DNA from: Marsupella aquatica
Lineage: Eukaryota > Marchantiophyta
Assembly: GCA_973895155.1 (NCBI GenBank)
Contig: OZ316892.1
Span: 20,894,001-20,958,000 of the forward strand
DNA length: 64,000 nucleotides
Reading direction: 5' to 3'
In this document: piece by piece, positions 1 through 12,157 of the stretch
How positions within the stretch are numbered: the first letter of the stretch is position 1
How the letters are laid out: each line of letters starts with the position of its first letter
The notes under the pieces: model-generated
Seen by the model: the letters and a program-made list of their open reading frames with translations, nothing else
Database searches by the model: none
What the model was told of the DNA's origin: nothing
Made by a program: the position numbers and the translations under genes

Positions 1-330
1 CCCATTTGTGACTGATCTGTGACTTTATTGTGGAGTCTAGCCTTGTTTCGACGTGACTGCAATATGACTTCAGCGAGTCACATCGTAAGTCACATACATG
101 ACTTACCCGCATTCAACAACGACTAGCGTGTGACTATTTAGTGTCACAGGAGAGACCAATGGAGACCCTGGCCCGCGTCACACAACAGAACCATTTGGGA
201 CTCTATATACTCATGTTTATAACTAATAAGGTTCACATGCAAGTTATAACCATGACTAATGAACACAGAGGGACAGTTCATAAGGAGAGAGAGCACTCGA
301 CATTACAATACATAGAAACCTGATGTTCTA
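1..330. repeat. CACTA-type subterminal repeat region
   Basis: The first ~220 bases are dense in short GTGACT / AGTCAC words in both orientations (near 7, 18, 52, 75, 86 and 128, plus GTGTCAC and GCGTCAC variants). Clustered short words in both orientations next to the ends are the usual binding sites for the element-encoded DNA-binding protein in CACTA elements. They sit beyond the 3' end of the minus-strand transposon genes, so the element terminus is probably just left of the window. No CACTA terminal inverted repeat is visible here. Confidence 0.5.
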
Positions 331-683
331 ACTTTAGAAATATAACACATTGAATACAAGAAATGAACATAGCATGAATGACATCCACATGAAACAAAGC
401 ATCATATAAGCAGATCCTACATAAAACATTCATAAGAATTAAACACAATCACAATCTTGCTAAAAAATGAAGATCATTTGAATTCCAATGGAATAGTTTA
501 CAATGTGATCAATGTAATTTAGACAAAACAGGAACTCATAATTGATGACTGTAGGATGAGATAACTGAAAGCACATGCATGATACTATGAATCTCCAAGA
601 GGACATGATTCTTGTACTGCTTCTTGACATCTAAAATCTACATAACATGACTCACACTACAAACAAATAATGGCATGACATTG
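331..683. other. AT-rich stretch without a gene
   Basis: I see no coding or RNA feature here. It is AT-rich spacer between the subterminal repeats and the last exon of the minus-strand ORF1-like gene. Confidence 0.5.
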
Positions 684-3600
684 TTATGGATCCTCTATGA
701 ACTTGCTTGGCCATAATACCAAAGAACCTGCAGCATCTCCAAGTGTCTTTTGAGGAGGATCGTCATTTGTGTTTGGAATGGGAAGGACAGCTTTAGGTTT
801 CACTAGTAATGTGACTAACACTACTGAATAACCTGGGGGAATCCTCTTGCCATGGAACGTTGTGGAACCAACCTGCACTCTGCCAAATCCTACTCGTGTT
901 CCACTCTCATCAACAGCTAACAAGCCACTTTGTCCCTCAGCATTAGGTGTTTTCCCCACTTCCACCTTAGATCTTTCTGCCAACACTGTTCTTGGAGGTT
1001 TGTATGAAACCTTTGACGTGGCTCTGCTCCCACCAGCAGACTTGCTTCGTGTGCGCATGCTTCCTCTCTTCACAGTAGTGAAGCTAGGCTCAATAGGTTC
1101 CTCTGTTAGGACTGTCACAGTAAGCAGGTTCATCACCTGGGAGTGTCATACCAACTAACTCTTTGGTTGGATTTATCTCAACAAGAGGCACACCTGTCAT
1201 TGAGAATGATACATTCTGCAAATCATTTATCTCTGCAATGGAGTCAAGATCTACATAGCATGAATCTGGCTCAATGGTATCATTGTCATGCTTGCTGATA
1301 TCCTCATTTGCCCCAACATTGATATCATCCACTCCCTTGCCAATGTCGTCCTCATCCAAACATGGTTGACTGCCCTCTGTCAAACAAGTTGCTTGTACAG
1401 ACTGCAACTTTGTTGCCTCTAAATTACAGCGAGTATTTGCCAGGTTCTCATACTTCTTCTCTGTAGCACCTGTCTTATTCTCTATGGACACAACAACCAC
1501 AATATATGTTACTGAAAATAACACATTCAACAAACAATGTCAATTCAAACTATACATTTAATAATCATATCCCACACAGTTGTAAAGGCCTTACCTTCAA
1601 GCCTACATGTCGTTGACATGCCAGAAGAGTGCATCGACTTTGCCACCTCAAGTGGTGATGGTGGAACTCCTGCAGAATTGGAATCAATTTTATCTCTCAC
1701 CGACACAACAGCTTCCATTAATGTCTTGAAGTTCACATGGAACAAGTCAGTCAATGAATTCAAACGTTCATTGATCTCTGGAAGACATGTTTCGACAGCC
1801 TTCAAACGACCACTTATCTCTGTAAGTGAAGATCCACCTCCCTACATGACACAGGGGTATAGGTTCAATCACTCCATATGAAATGTTGGGCAATATATGC
1901 ACAATCAATGTTATATACAGTGTACACCTGAAATTCAACGCAGGTCATTCAATTACCAATCAGAACTCATATAACTTACATGCTTGGAGGATTTAGATGC
2001 ACCCTCTTGAGCCCGGGTGTTCACAATTTCAGCCCTCAACTCTTCTTTTGAAGGGCTTTGCCCCAATTGGGCTTTCTGCACATGCATGACAAACACAAGT
2101 TATCGATCAATATTCAGGGAACGTACACTAAAACAAAGTTTACATGTATGGGTTTACACTAAAAAACAGTACATAGTGTAGCATAAATTACATAGCTAGG
2201 CCATTCATTCTTACCAAACGTTTAGCTGTTAGTGCAGTGCCGGTCCTTCCTGTCAGATTAGGGTTTTGAACACTCAACCTGGCCTCGGTCATCTGTGAAC
2301 TCTTCTTTTTTGAAGCATCTGTTACAAAATAAGCTACTAACCTTGCCCACACTTTATCATCACAACTGGCTGGTGGAGGCATATCTGGCTTCTCCCCACC
2401 TTCCTTCCAAGCCTTATGCATTCTCCACCTCTCTTGCTTGATGATTTTACCTGCTGTACTCTCTAGGCAACCTATGTCCACGCCATCATCACTGCCCACA
2501 TAATTCCATTTGGCAGCAACATTTTCACATACAGTCTTCCAATCTTTTGGATGCTGTTTTTTAAAATTAATAACACTCACATCTAACCAACGCAATACTT
2601 CAGCTTTCAAATCAGCATGCCATCGGTTCTTGCGAGGACACTCAGCATCCACCCATTGTCTCTCATTCAACTTTACGTTCCCTTTCTTTGTCACCTCCCC
2701 TCGTGCACTGCTCTCGGTAGTACTGGGCGTTGTATTGGCCACCCCTTCATTCACCCTACCTGGGGTTCTGAAGCCACCTGGGAAAATACAATGCCATTCA
2801 TGCTTGAGAACTACATATAGCAGAATGGATGATGGCAACATTCAATGCTTCACTTCAAGAAAAATTCTTCAAACATACATACCTGTAGCTCTGCCTGTAG
2901 ATGCCTGTGCAGGGACTGCACTCTGAAATTGTTGCAACCCTGGACCACCTGTCCAGCCTAGTACAGGGGCCGGATGATGTCACTTTCTAGGTATGTGTGT
3001 GCAAACATATGTACTGAAAACTAAGTACAAACTATAGGAAAACAACTGAACATTCACCGACATACCTGTCCCCCTTCCGTGCTGCGTCTGCATAGGGGCA
3101 TTAGTGAATACTTGAGTCGATGGTTCGACTGTCCAACCTGCACACATACATTTTCTATCATTATACATGTGCAGAGTCCCCCCCACGTGAATGGACTCCA
3201 CGTACATATAATGAGTTCTTCCATTGCTGACAAGATCAGACATTACCTGCCCCTCTTCCAGCGTTTGTAGGTACTGAATTTTGATATCCCTGCCAATTAC
3301 CTTCACCACCTTCCCAACCTTGTTCATTCCACGACCCACCACCATCCTCCCAACCTGGTTCAACCCATGTCTGTCCTTGTGGACATTGGAACTGATCATT
3401 ACTAGCATTTGCCCAATCAGGTTGGGCAGAATCTGCATGCAATGGCAGGTGGACAAAATTTCATGTTGTCTGAATCCAATACATCCCAAACAATGTCAAA
3501 AATTGATATGCAGTCTGAAATTCAGGAGTGCCATGCCTTCACAAAGAACTGGCATATAGATATATACTCACATCCCCATGGTTGAGGTGGACGTCCATAC

Positions 3601-4415
3601 CCACGAGATTGTGGGTTTGGACCTGCTCTGCCTCTACCACGGGCATAACCTAGAGCTTGCCCCTTGCCATAGTATTGTGGCACCAGCCTGGGATCTACCA
3701 CTACTACCACCTCGCCAACCTTGATCAGAGGTCAGCCCCCCTGCTGCTATGGTGCATGCACAGGCTTCGAAGGCAAAACAGAACTGGCAGGACGCTGCAT
3801 CACATCACCAACTACAATGTCAGGAACTAAGCAAGGTACATATGTGTAGTACTGAACATATGAAACCTCTAAACAAGAGTTTTTAACTCAAAACCTTGTT
3901 GGGAAAACTACTTACCTGTTTCTTTTGGGGCTGCTCTGCAATGTATTCATCTTCACAACCCCCATCCTCATCCATTTCCTCTGGAAAATACTCATCATCT
4001 GCATCTTCTTGTCTAGTGTCTGCACCCACCTGTGCAGCATCAATGTCATCTCCACATTCTGCCATTGTAGGTACGACCTTCTTGCTCAACCTGTCACTTC
4101 GACGCACAGGCCCAGAGATAGTGCTGGTCACCCTTCTTGCGTACTCCTTTTGTTTCTTTGAAAATGCTGTGGCTCTGCGACATTCCAATATGAGAATACA
4201 GTCACAATTTCAGTGCCACATTGAACTATTCATGTCACACAAACTCAGCGGAGGGGTGTAGTTGAGAATCGTTCCCTTACAATTCAGCCACATCCTTTTC
4301 CAGATCCAGTTCTGCGATTTTGGCTTTCACGTATGCTCGTTGTTCCATAGCTTTCCTTTCATACTCACACATCTCTGTGTCACTCTGTTCCATCCTACTG
4401 GACCACAAAAACATG
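684..4415 (-). CDS. CACTA ORF1/TnpA-like protein (Transposase_24 and DUF8039-like), multi-exon
   Basis: Probable DNA-binding accessory protein of the CACTA element, which in this superfamily binds subterminal repeats. Exons read on the minus strand, approximately: 4277-4415 (charged, helical), 3915-4180 (acidic), 3571-3710 and 3247-3430 (Gly/Gln/Trp-rich), 2212-2780, 1981-2078, 1597-1841, 1140-1486 and 684-1136. The 2212-2780 exon carries the En/Spm Transposase_24 signature (VWARLVAYF followed by a Lys-rich helix and an N-P-x-L-T-G-R-T-G run). The 1597-1841 exon looks coiled-coil. The last exon ends in a DUF8039-like block (FGRVQVGSTTFHGK, then LPIPN and LVLWPSKFI). Splice sites such as those at 1980 and near 1597 fit GT-AG rules. 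The last two exons are in different frames around 1100-1140 with no room for an intron, so a frameshift is likely. The start and some exons are uncertain. Confidence 0.6.
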
Positions 4416-4549
4416 TCATCTATGGTCACCCCGTATAACACAATGCAACCACAATCACCAGGCATCCATCCATACATCTGTGTTGCTTCAGAATTACTTT
4501 ATTACACATCCTTCCCCTCACTAATGTCCATGCAAACAATTCACATTAC

Positions 4550-7500
4550 TCATGGCACAGGCACACTGTTGGCATCTGCATCTATGAATTCGCCTCCTTC
4601 AGCAAATGCATCTACCCTTGTCACAGGAATGAAGTCCCCGCTATCATGAACTACAGGCACTTGGTCTGAATGCCGACGATCAAAGGCACTATGAGAGTGT
4701 AAATGAAACTCAAGGTTTGATCCTTCCATCCGACGTTGCCTGGCCTGTTTATGACACACTACACGCCAACCTGGGGAGTCTTCCACATCCAGGAAGAAAG
4801 CTTGCTCCACCTGACTAGGAAACACAAATGGCTCAGACCATTCGGGCAATTTCCCTCTGAAATTGGCCAGCAAGAAACCGTCGTTGTCTCTCTTCATGGT
4901 AGCCCTATTACCAAGCCAATCCTGCCGCACCCATGAACCTTTCATAAGAATCACAGGACTGGACACCGCCCCATAGTCCAGAGCCCATATGTCAACTAAT
5001 TCTCCCACATATCCCATCTCCATCCAGGCCCTGTCGTGATTGTGGCTCTGTTGCTCAAATACAGTGATGAGCCCGCAATCATTCGTCAACCTGTAGGCAC
5101 TGTCACCATCCTTCACTCGGAAGTGATTCCCATATGCTCTCATCCGTTTGTAAGTCTTCACTTTCAGGCTAGGGGCATCAAACAGTAGGTAAACATCTGC
5201 ATCCATGTCTGGGTGGGTCTCGTGATGCTCTCTAATTGCCACTCTGATCCACTCCATGAAACCTGGAAAAGTTGTTCTTGCAGTGGGATGGGCCGCCTTC
5301 AATGACTCATACTCCCTGAATGAACAACCACACAGCATTAGCTTGGGTAAACATGAACAGGCTGAAGGAGAAAACCACACGAACACAACATTTAAGCTCA
5401 TGAACTGGATTATAGCACATGTATGCACTCACTGTATCCAGGGTTCGATCCATCACCACAGTGTTGTGCAATACAAAGTCATGTGCCAAGTCTCTCATAG
5501 ATATGGTCAGGTTCTTTGTGGTTGCAGCCCCTTCCAGTACTTCACCTATCACCCCTTCCTCCTCATCAGAATTCCACACCCTGGTCTTCACATGCTCATA
5601 TTGTGCTATGTATTCGGTCAGAAATCCCAGAGTCTCATCCTTGATGTAACCTTTAGCCATGCTTGCTTCAGGTTTGTAATATGTTCTCACGTGACCTTTG
5701 AGTAGCTTCATGTACCGTTCCAAAGGGTACAACCAACGAGCACTCACAGGCCCAAATTGGTGTAGCTCTTCCACAACATGGACAAGTAGGTGGGTCATGA
5801 CATCAAAAAATGCGGGAGGAAAATAAATCTCCAGGTCACACAGCACCTGAGCGACATCTTCTGTCAGTTGTGGGAAGTGTGTTTCATCCCAAACCTTCAC
5901 ACAAATATGATGAAACACATCACTGAGTCGCATGATCACAGTACGAACAGGCTTCTGCAACAGGCCCCTCAGGCATAAAGGCAACACCTGTTGCATCAAC
6001 ATATGGTAGTCATGGCTTTTCATACTACCAAGCTTTCTAGTCATGATATGCTTCTTGAAAGCACTGCCATAGTTTGAAGGAACCTTCAAAGAACTCAACC
6101 TCTGCACAAATAGTTCCCACTCTGTGTCTGTCAGAACATAGGGCGCTTGGTACTTCAAGAGCACATCAGCTCTGTGGGCATGTGGCCTCAACCAAAGATG
6201 GGGTTTCATTCCCCTCTGTTCAAGATCCAATCTCACTGAACCAGTGTCTTTCTCTCCACACAAGAATCTGAGTAGACTCTCACAAATATTCTTTTCAATG
6301 TGCATAACATCAATGTTATGTTTGCTTGGCTCAAACTCCTGCATCGTTGCAATGCAAAAGCGTCAGGAAATGCCTCAAGTTTAGTCTCTCTCTTTGAAAT
6401 GAATGCACATGCTCTGAAACAAAACATGTATCCCAATTAGCATCAACTCCAAGAGGCTTACCCTCCAGTACTTGAGCTCCAAGTCCAATATGCTCAGTCT
6501 TTTTACACCATATCGCTTTATTGGATCACTCACTCCATCTTCCCTGCCCCCTCGTTTGATATAGTCATCCCTCAGTGCTCCCCACTGCCTGATCTCCTCT
6601 TTGGTCACTCGTGCCGGGGGTCCACGTTGCTCAATCTCATTGCCAAAGTGTGCAATCAGTGCCTGTCTTTCTCTGTAAGGGTGATCTACCTTCAGAAAAC
6701 GACGATGGCCCATGTATATCACTTTCTGCAGGGCTCTGGAGTACTCACTGGTGACATTGCGCCCATAGATAGTACAAGCACAATATCCTTTTGTTGTTTG
6801 GCCTGATATCATCCCATGGGCTGGGTAGTCAGCTATAGTCAGAATGACAATGGCTCTAAGGATGAATGGGTTTAACCTCCCAAGCCTCTGTAGGACATCA
6901 TATGTGAGAACTCCTTCCTCCCAAAGCTTTCTCAATTCCTCCACTAGGGGAGCCAGAAACACATCTATGTTGGCAGATACAACACTGTCTGGCCCTGGTA
7001 TCAGTAGGACCATCAGAACAAAAAATCGCTTTGTAGTCATCCAAGGAGGAAGGTTATAATTCAAAATAGTTACAAGCCAGCACGAAAATTTGTTGTTCTT
7101 GTCTCCAAATGGGTTTACCCCATCCAATGACAGCCCAAGTCTGACATTCCTCGGCTCAGCAGCAAATTCGGGATACATCTCATCTATGAGTTTCCATTGC
7201 CTTGAATCTGCAGCATGTCGTTGTAGCCCATCATCACTTTTCTTGTCAGTTGCCCAAGTCATCATCTCCGAGATGGCACGGCTTCTGAACATCCGCTGAA
7301 GTCTGGGAATGAGTGGAAAATGACGAAGTACCTTGGCGGGAACCATAGACTTTCCTGAGTTCCGATACCTGTGCTTCCCACACTTAGGGCATGTCAACGA
7401 TTCTTTATACTCCTTTCTGAAAAGAACATGCCCATCAGGACAGGCATGGATCGAATCATAGTTCAATCCAAGATTAGATATGCATCTTTTTGCCTTGTAC

Positions 7501-8285
7501 ATGTTCTTGGGCAAAATATTACCATCTGGTAGCACAGTTGTTCGCAAGAATGCCAACAACTCAGAAACCAAAACGTTGGGGACATTGTGGTTGCCGCAAA
7601 TGTTCAGGAACATGATGACAAATCCCAGTTTAGAACATTTGCTACCGGGGTACAAAGACTTCTTGCCTTCCTGTATTTGCAGGGGAGAGCCAAACATCCC
7701 ATCATGCCCAGGGGTTTCCTGCCCTATCTCAAACTCATCAAGAGGCTCTTCGACAGGGGGCACACTTGCATCTGCAGTCGTATCCTCTTCGTTGTCTAGC
7801 CCATCATGAAATGCATCCAAGTCTTGGAAGATGTCTCTCACCATCTCTTCCACATGAATTCCTTCGTCACGTGGTGCTGCCTGAGCACCATCCCGTTGGA
7901 GAGCTGACAACCCACAGAGACCAGCTACAACATTTTCAAATGCACCAGGCAGAACCTCACTTGCCCGTCTTGCAGCATTGGCAGCATCAAATTCTAACCT
8001 CCACTCCTCATCGGAAGAATCTTCCTCTACAGGATCATTCCAAACTCGATGTCGTGGATCTCTTCCATGAACCGCGATATGCCGCCAAACCTCATTCAGA
8101 CCCCTGGTACGGGATCCTTGGCAGATTGCACAAGGACATCTCATCCTACTGGCTCCTGAAAGTCTAGTTCGTAACCTTTCACGCTGCCAAAGCTTATTAT
8201 CATGGCGTGATATCCTTGTGGGATGATGCAAAGGCAGTGCCTGTGCCCTGGGCTGGGTCTGGGGAGGGTGGTGACCAGGGTGCAT
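4550..8285 (-). CDS. TNP2-type CACTA (En/Spm) transposase
   Basis: DDE-type transposase catalysing cut-and-paste movement of CACTA elements in the nucleus. Three exons, 8285-6462, 6338-5433 and 5311-4550, join with both introns in phase 0 and no internal stop, giving about 1,163 aa. Exon 1 has the transposase-associated zinc-finger block (RCPCAICQG ... VWRHIAVHG, about residues 50-75) and the TNP2 core. A likely first catalytic Asp is in LSLDGVNPFGDKNNK and a second in IADYPAHGMISG; YMGHRRFL follows. Exon 2 begins EFEPSKHNIDVMHIEKN and continues into DUF4218 (HDYHMLMQQVLPL, EIYFPPAFFDVMTHL, YPLERYMK). Exon 3 is DUF4216-like. One cysteine usually seen after the second Asp appears as Tyr (CACTIYGR). 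The size and order match full autonomous CACTA transposases, and it may be functional. Confidence 0.88.
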
Positions 8286-8718
8286 TGTAACAGGCTGGGA
8301 GCTCTGTAGTCATGGACAGCAGTGAACAAGGATGCCTAATGGTGGTATTTGTGTTCCATATATCCCTGACTGTATCTGCCAAAAGAGTTAACATAACGTG
8401 TACTAAATTCTCACAAACCCTAAACCACCCCAAAAGAAAAAAACAGGTTCGCAAGTAGTGTACCTATTGTCAAGTGAATGACACAAAATTCCTAAATGTT
8501 GGAGGGTGTCACCACCTCCTCCGCTGTCCTCAAATGTACCGCCTCTGCATGTACGTTTACAGTGACACCCCCAGGCAGCAGGAAACAACAATCCACCAAC
8601 AGTAAAATAAGCCCAACTGCCACCAACCATAACAAGGTACATTAGTTCAAAGATCACATTTATTTCAATGATCTGATTTATACAAAAAAACTTGTGTCCA
8701 AACTGATGCTACTACTCC

Positions 8719-9591
8719 TCAGTCTGATTCCGAATCGCTAATGACCCATTCCTCACTTGTTGTCTCATAGTCCTCTCTGTAAGGATCCTGACCCTTCCGT
8801 GGCCAGGCCTCAAAAAGATCATAGTCCATTGGGTTTTGACGCTTCCCAGCTGCTACTGATTCCACAAGCCAAGCATATGAAACCACAAACACATTATGGG
8901 ACATGACATAAAAGCGAATGTCTCCCTTCCCAAACTTGCGACAGGCTTTGGGATATGACTTAGTAATGACATGAGTGGTGTCCTCTGTTATATTCTCCTC
9001 CACTGTCCCACCTAGGTCAAGCACTGTGGACTTGTACACTTTGCACTTAACCTCTCCAATTCCCGCCTCCACAAATACCATGCTCAGCCCTTTCAGAATG
9101 GGGGTTGGTTGCTTCGTCTCCTCAGCCAACATACTCTTCAGCCTTGTAGAGCTCTGTCCTTTGTTGAGTACAGGTCCATATTGGAGATCAGCAAGCCGTG
9201 CCTTTGCTTCCCAGACTTCTTGTTCAGCCCAAGCTGATGCAGTAGCTTCTTCATCCTCCCACAACTCATATTGCTCAGTATCCTGTACAATCTTATGTGC
9301 TATGGAATCTGTGATCCAAGAGGCCTCAACTACTTTTAGGCCTTGCTTAGTAATTGCAGAATTCAAGTAGGACCATGACCACTTCTTTATCACTGATAGC
9401 CATGTCCCTGCAACAACATGTGTAGTCTCTGTAGTGATGTCCTGAACTACAGTGCCATGGAGCTCAGAGAATCATTTCTGTACAGTTGGCCAATGCACTT
9501 TGGTCAACCCATGCTGGCCATGGACCAAAATCGCTCTGACCCCTGTAAACATTGTTGGGTGGTCACACTTTCTACGTTTCCTAGGCTCCAT
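8719..9591 (-). pseudogene. Tandem BRCT-domain protein interrupted by one TGA
   Basis: BRCT domains bind phosphopeptides or DNA ends in repair proteins. A Met codon at 9591 starts a frame with a basic leader (MEPRKRRKCDHP) and BRCT1 (FTGVRAILVHG ... TTETTHVVAG ... LKVVEASWITDSI). BRCT2 is ILKGLSMVFVEAGIGEVK ... LGGTVEE ... DTTHVITKSY ... FVVSYAWLVESV, followed by an acidic tail. Both repeats resemble the BRCT of DNA polymerase lambda, but no polymerase domain follows. The frame is open over about 290 codons except a single TGA at 9474-9472 inside BRCT1; downstream of it a 224-codon stretch is intact. It lies 430 bp upstream of the transposase start on the same strand. It may be a captured host fragment or a damaged host gene. 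Confidence 0.65.
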
Positions 9592-10183
9592 GTACACACA
9601 CCCTACGTGATGACAGTGAATTTTGGAAGAATGGGTTCACCTGACAATACAAGGACAACAAAATTCCTGCTTTTTGAGTTGATCTGGCCCACTGGTGCTC
9701 AGGTCCGATTTTGATAGGTACAAGGGATATGTGAACAATACGTACTAGGCACCTGCACGGATGCAGGACATTGTTTGAATATATACTACAAAATCCATAT
9801 CCGTGGTGAAATGAAGTGCAACCAACTTGTCATGGCACATACATATTTTGTTGTAAAGGAGGATACATTCAATGACAAACTTATAGGGCAATTTGATTAA
9901 TTGCATGCCTGATAATTTATACGCTTACAACTTAGAAGTCCTGTTTTAATTTAGCAGTCTGATGAAAGTGTTTATGAAAATGACCACTCAGCCTAAATAC
10001 TTCCAAGAAGGCTTGTAAGGATAAGTTTGTATAGGCATGTACCCAGCCACTGACGCCAGAGCACAAGATAAGTGCTGCCTATATAAACTCGCCTACCCAA
10101 CTCCTTTTCAAAATTGGAATCTCTACAATCTCAAAAAATAGTACATCCACATCAGGTGCACTGTGCATGTACAATGTCCAGCT

Positions 10184-10863
10184 TCACAGCCAAGATATGT
10201 GATCTCTCACAGGAGTGCGCGAGGTAGGATCAATGGCATGGCGATGACAATAAAATATCCATCGATCAACACCATGTGCAGAGTGATCATAGATTTCTCT
10301 GTCACAAGCATAACCCTCTGCTTGATGATCTTTCAGGCAATGATAGTGCCACATAGTGGGACACCTAGCACAGTGGACTATGTCAGTCCAGTAGTCATCA
10401 TCATGCTCACCACATGCCTTGCACCTATGAAGTGGGCAAGCTGTGGCATGAGCAGGCAAACACTCAAAACAGAAAAATCTCACACAAAAACGGTCTGGAC
10501 ATTTCCTAACATTTGCTGCAGCATCAACAGAGCCCTCATAGGACCCCAACTTCCCACACTGTGCACACTTAGCCTGCTTCTCCAAACAATCAGTGCACAT
10601 CCAGTCTCCCTGGTGTGTTGACGGGAGGCCCACCCTGGACAGTTGTTTTCTGCAGCAAGGTCAGACTCCGGATTGAGGTGGAAATGCCTCATGCAAGGGC
10701 CCTCACAAATGACCAGGCCCCCACCATCGTCACAAATGGCACAACAATGAGCTGCCTTCTGGAAAATCTGACTTGCAAAGAAGTTAGTAGCATCTGCCCC
10801 AAGTACACCTGTGTTTCTCACCTCTGTCACACGCTTTTTGGCTTGAATTTTAGGCCGTGCCAT
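10184..10863 (-). pseudogene. EDM2-like multi-PHD finger protein fragment, frameshifted
   Basis: PHD fingers read histone marks; the EDM2 family acts in plant chromatin silencing. Starting MARPKIQAKKRV at 10863, the frame has a first PHD (CCAICDDGGGLVICEGPCMR then FHL). After a frame change at about 10630-10636 it continues with GDWMCTDC, KCAQCGKLGS, a Cys/His-rich segment ending CPLHRCKACGE, then VHCARCPTMWHYHCLKDH and a Trp/Cys/His-rich end. Spacing and the CEGPCMR-FH core match EDM2-type PHD modules. The two frames can be joined by one missing base in a G run, which argues for decay or a sequence error rather than an intron. Only the PHD region is present; no methyltransferase-like C-terminus was seen. 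Confidence 0.6.
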
Positions 10864-10878
10864 GCCTGCGCATGAGAC

Positions 10879-11090
10879 AGACTCTACAATTTAGCAGACT
10901 TCACAGAAAGTAAAATATATTTAGCATTTAAGGTACAAAGGCATTTAGATAGACTCTACAATTTAGCAGACTACACAGAAAGTAAAATATATTTAGCATT
11001 TAAGGTACAAAGGCATTTAGATAGACTCTACAATTTAGCAGACTGCACAGAAAGTAAAATATATTTAGCATTTAAGGTACAAAGGCATTT
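10879..11090. repeat. 72-bp tandem repeat, about 3 copies
   Basis: Units begin AGACTCTACAATTTAGCAGA at 10879, 10951 and 11023 with an exact 72-bp period. The copies are almost identical, differing mainly at one base of the GACTTCACAG / GACTACACAG / GACTGCACAG stretch, which implies recent expansion. The array lies immediately upstream of the PHD-encoding frame. Confidence 0.9.
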
Positions 11091-11707
11091 GCTACTGCAA
11101 TGAATTGGAATGGCCACACAAGGATGTAGAGCACACATACTTTTGGTATGTTGAGCCCACACACAAAACTGATCCCCTAATACAATTTCTCCACCAACAC
11201 CTTAATTTTAATTGTGGCTATGATTCACCAAAGGAGATCTGCAACAACATTTCATGCATTTGAATCACATACAATAGTCGTGACATGTAAAATAGGCATT
11301 CTTCGAAGAGGATTGGTATGAAGCAGTGTCATAAGGGTTGAAATTTATACATCCTAAATAGGTTATGATAGTGGCTGAGACAAATAAGTGAGGCATAAAT
11401 CACATTTTGCATATTATCACATGGCCCATTAATTCATTCAACGTTGCAATGTTCACCAGGTTAAAGCAGTCATGAAAGCAGTCTTTCAATAGAGACTTTT
11501 ATGCGAGTTTGCTAGCCTCTTAAATTAGGATATTTTGCTTAGTGCAGGCATAATAGGATATAAGTTATGTACTGTTGACCCTAAACCCTGGACCCAAAAT
11601 TGCTCATACATCAAAATTTTAAGTAAATATCCTCTGTGTTGAAGTTAGAGTGTTAAGCTATAGGTCAATGGTATCTGGTCTGTGCATGCGGTGTGACAAG
11701 TGGTCCT

Positions 11708-12157
11708 CTAGAGCATGTGATCCAAACATGTGTAGACACCAAAGTCACCGGTGGTGGGGTCTGGGAGGGCAGGACAAGTGACATCACCAGGCACACTGTA
11801 GGATGGCGAGTGGTTCCAGATGATACATTGTGCTTTGTGCAAAAATCGGCATCCAAGAGAATTGTCATCCAGTTCTGGGCTAGAAGCCCTACAGGCAGGA
11901 CAGTCATATTGGCAACTGTGTACACACCCTTGGCACCTAATTTGTGGCGGGTCATGTACAAGAGACACAAATACCAAGGATGTCGGGAAGGGTACTGAAG
12001 CAGGTAGAGGCCGGCTGTAGTTGTTCCTGGAAACAACAGGGTACTCAAAGTACCATGCAGACTGGGCTGGAAGGATCCCAAGTCTGACATACTCAAGGTG
12101 CAACATCTCTGCCTTGCGTGCAAGTCGCACATGTTCAGCATTGCGGGTCCTCACCAT
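11708..12157 (-). CDS. Hypothetical Cys-rich ORF (149 aa)
   Basis: Not recognised. The frame starts MVRTRNAEHVRLARKAEM, a basic helical stretch, and has Cys pairs in the middle (CQGC, CQYDCPAC). It lies on the same strand as the PHD, BRCT and transposase genes and could be another exon or fragment of the same captured or host material. A second frame overlaps it completely. Coding status is doubtful. Confidence 0.25.
   Translation of the reverse strand: MVRTRNAEHVRLARKAEMLHLEYVRLGILPAQSAWYFEYPVVSRNNYSRPLPASVPFPTSLVFVSLVHDPPQIRCQGCVHSCQYDCPACRASSPELDDNSLGCRFLHKAQCIIWNHSPSYSVPGDVTCPALPDPTTGDFGVYTCLDHML

Noticed and set aside
847-1158. Plus-strand frame opposite the ORF1-like exons
   Set aside because: Shadow of the minus-strand coding sequence with the DUF8039-like end; other plus-strand frames in 2.5-9.7 kb are likewise shadows.
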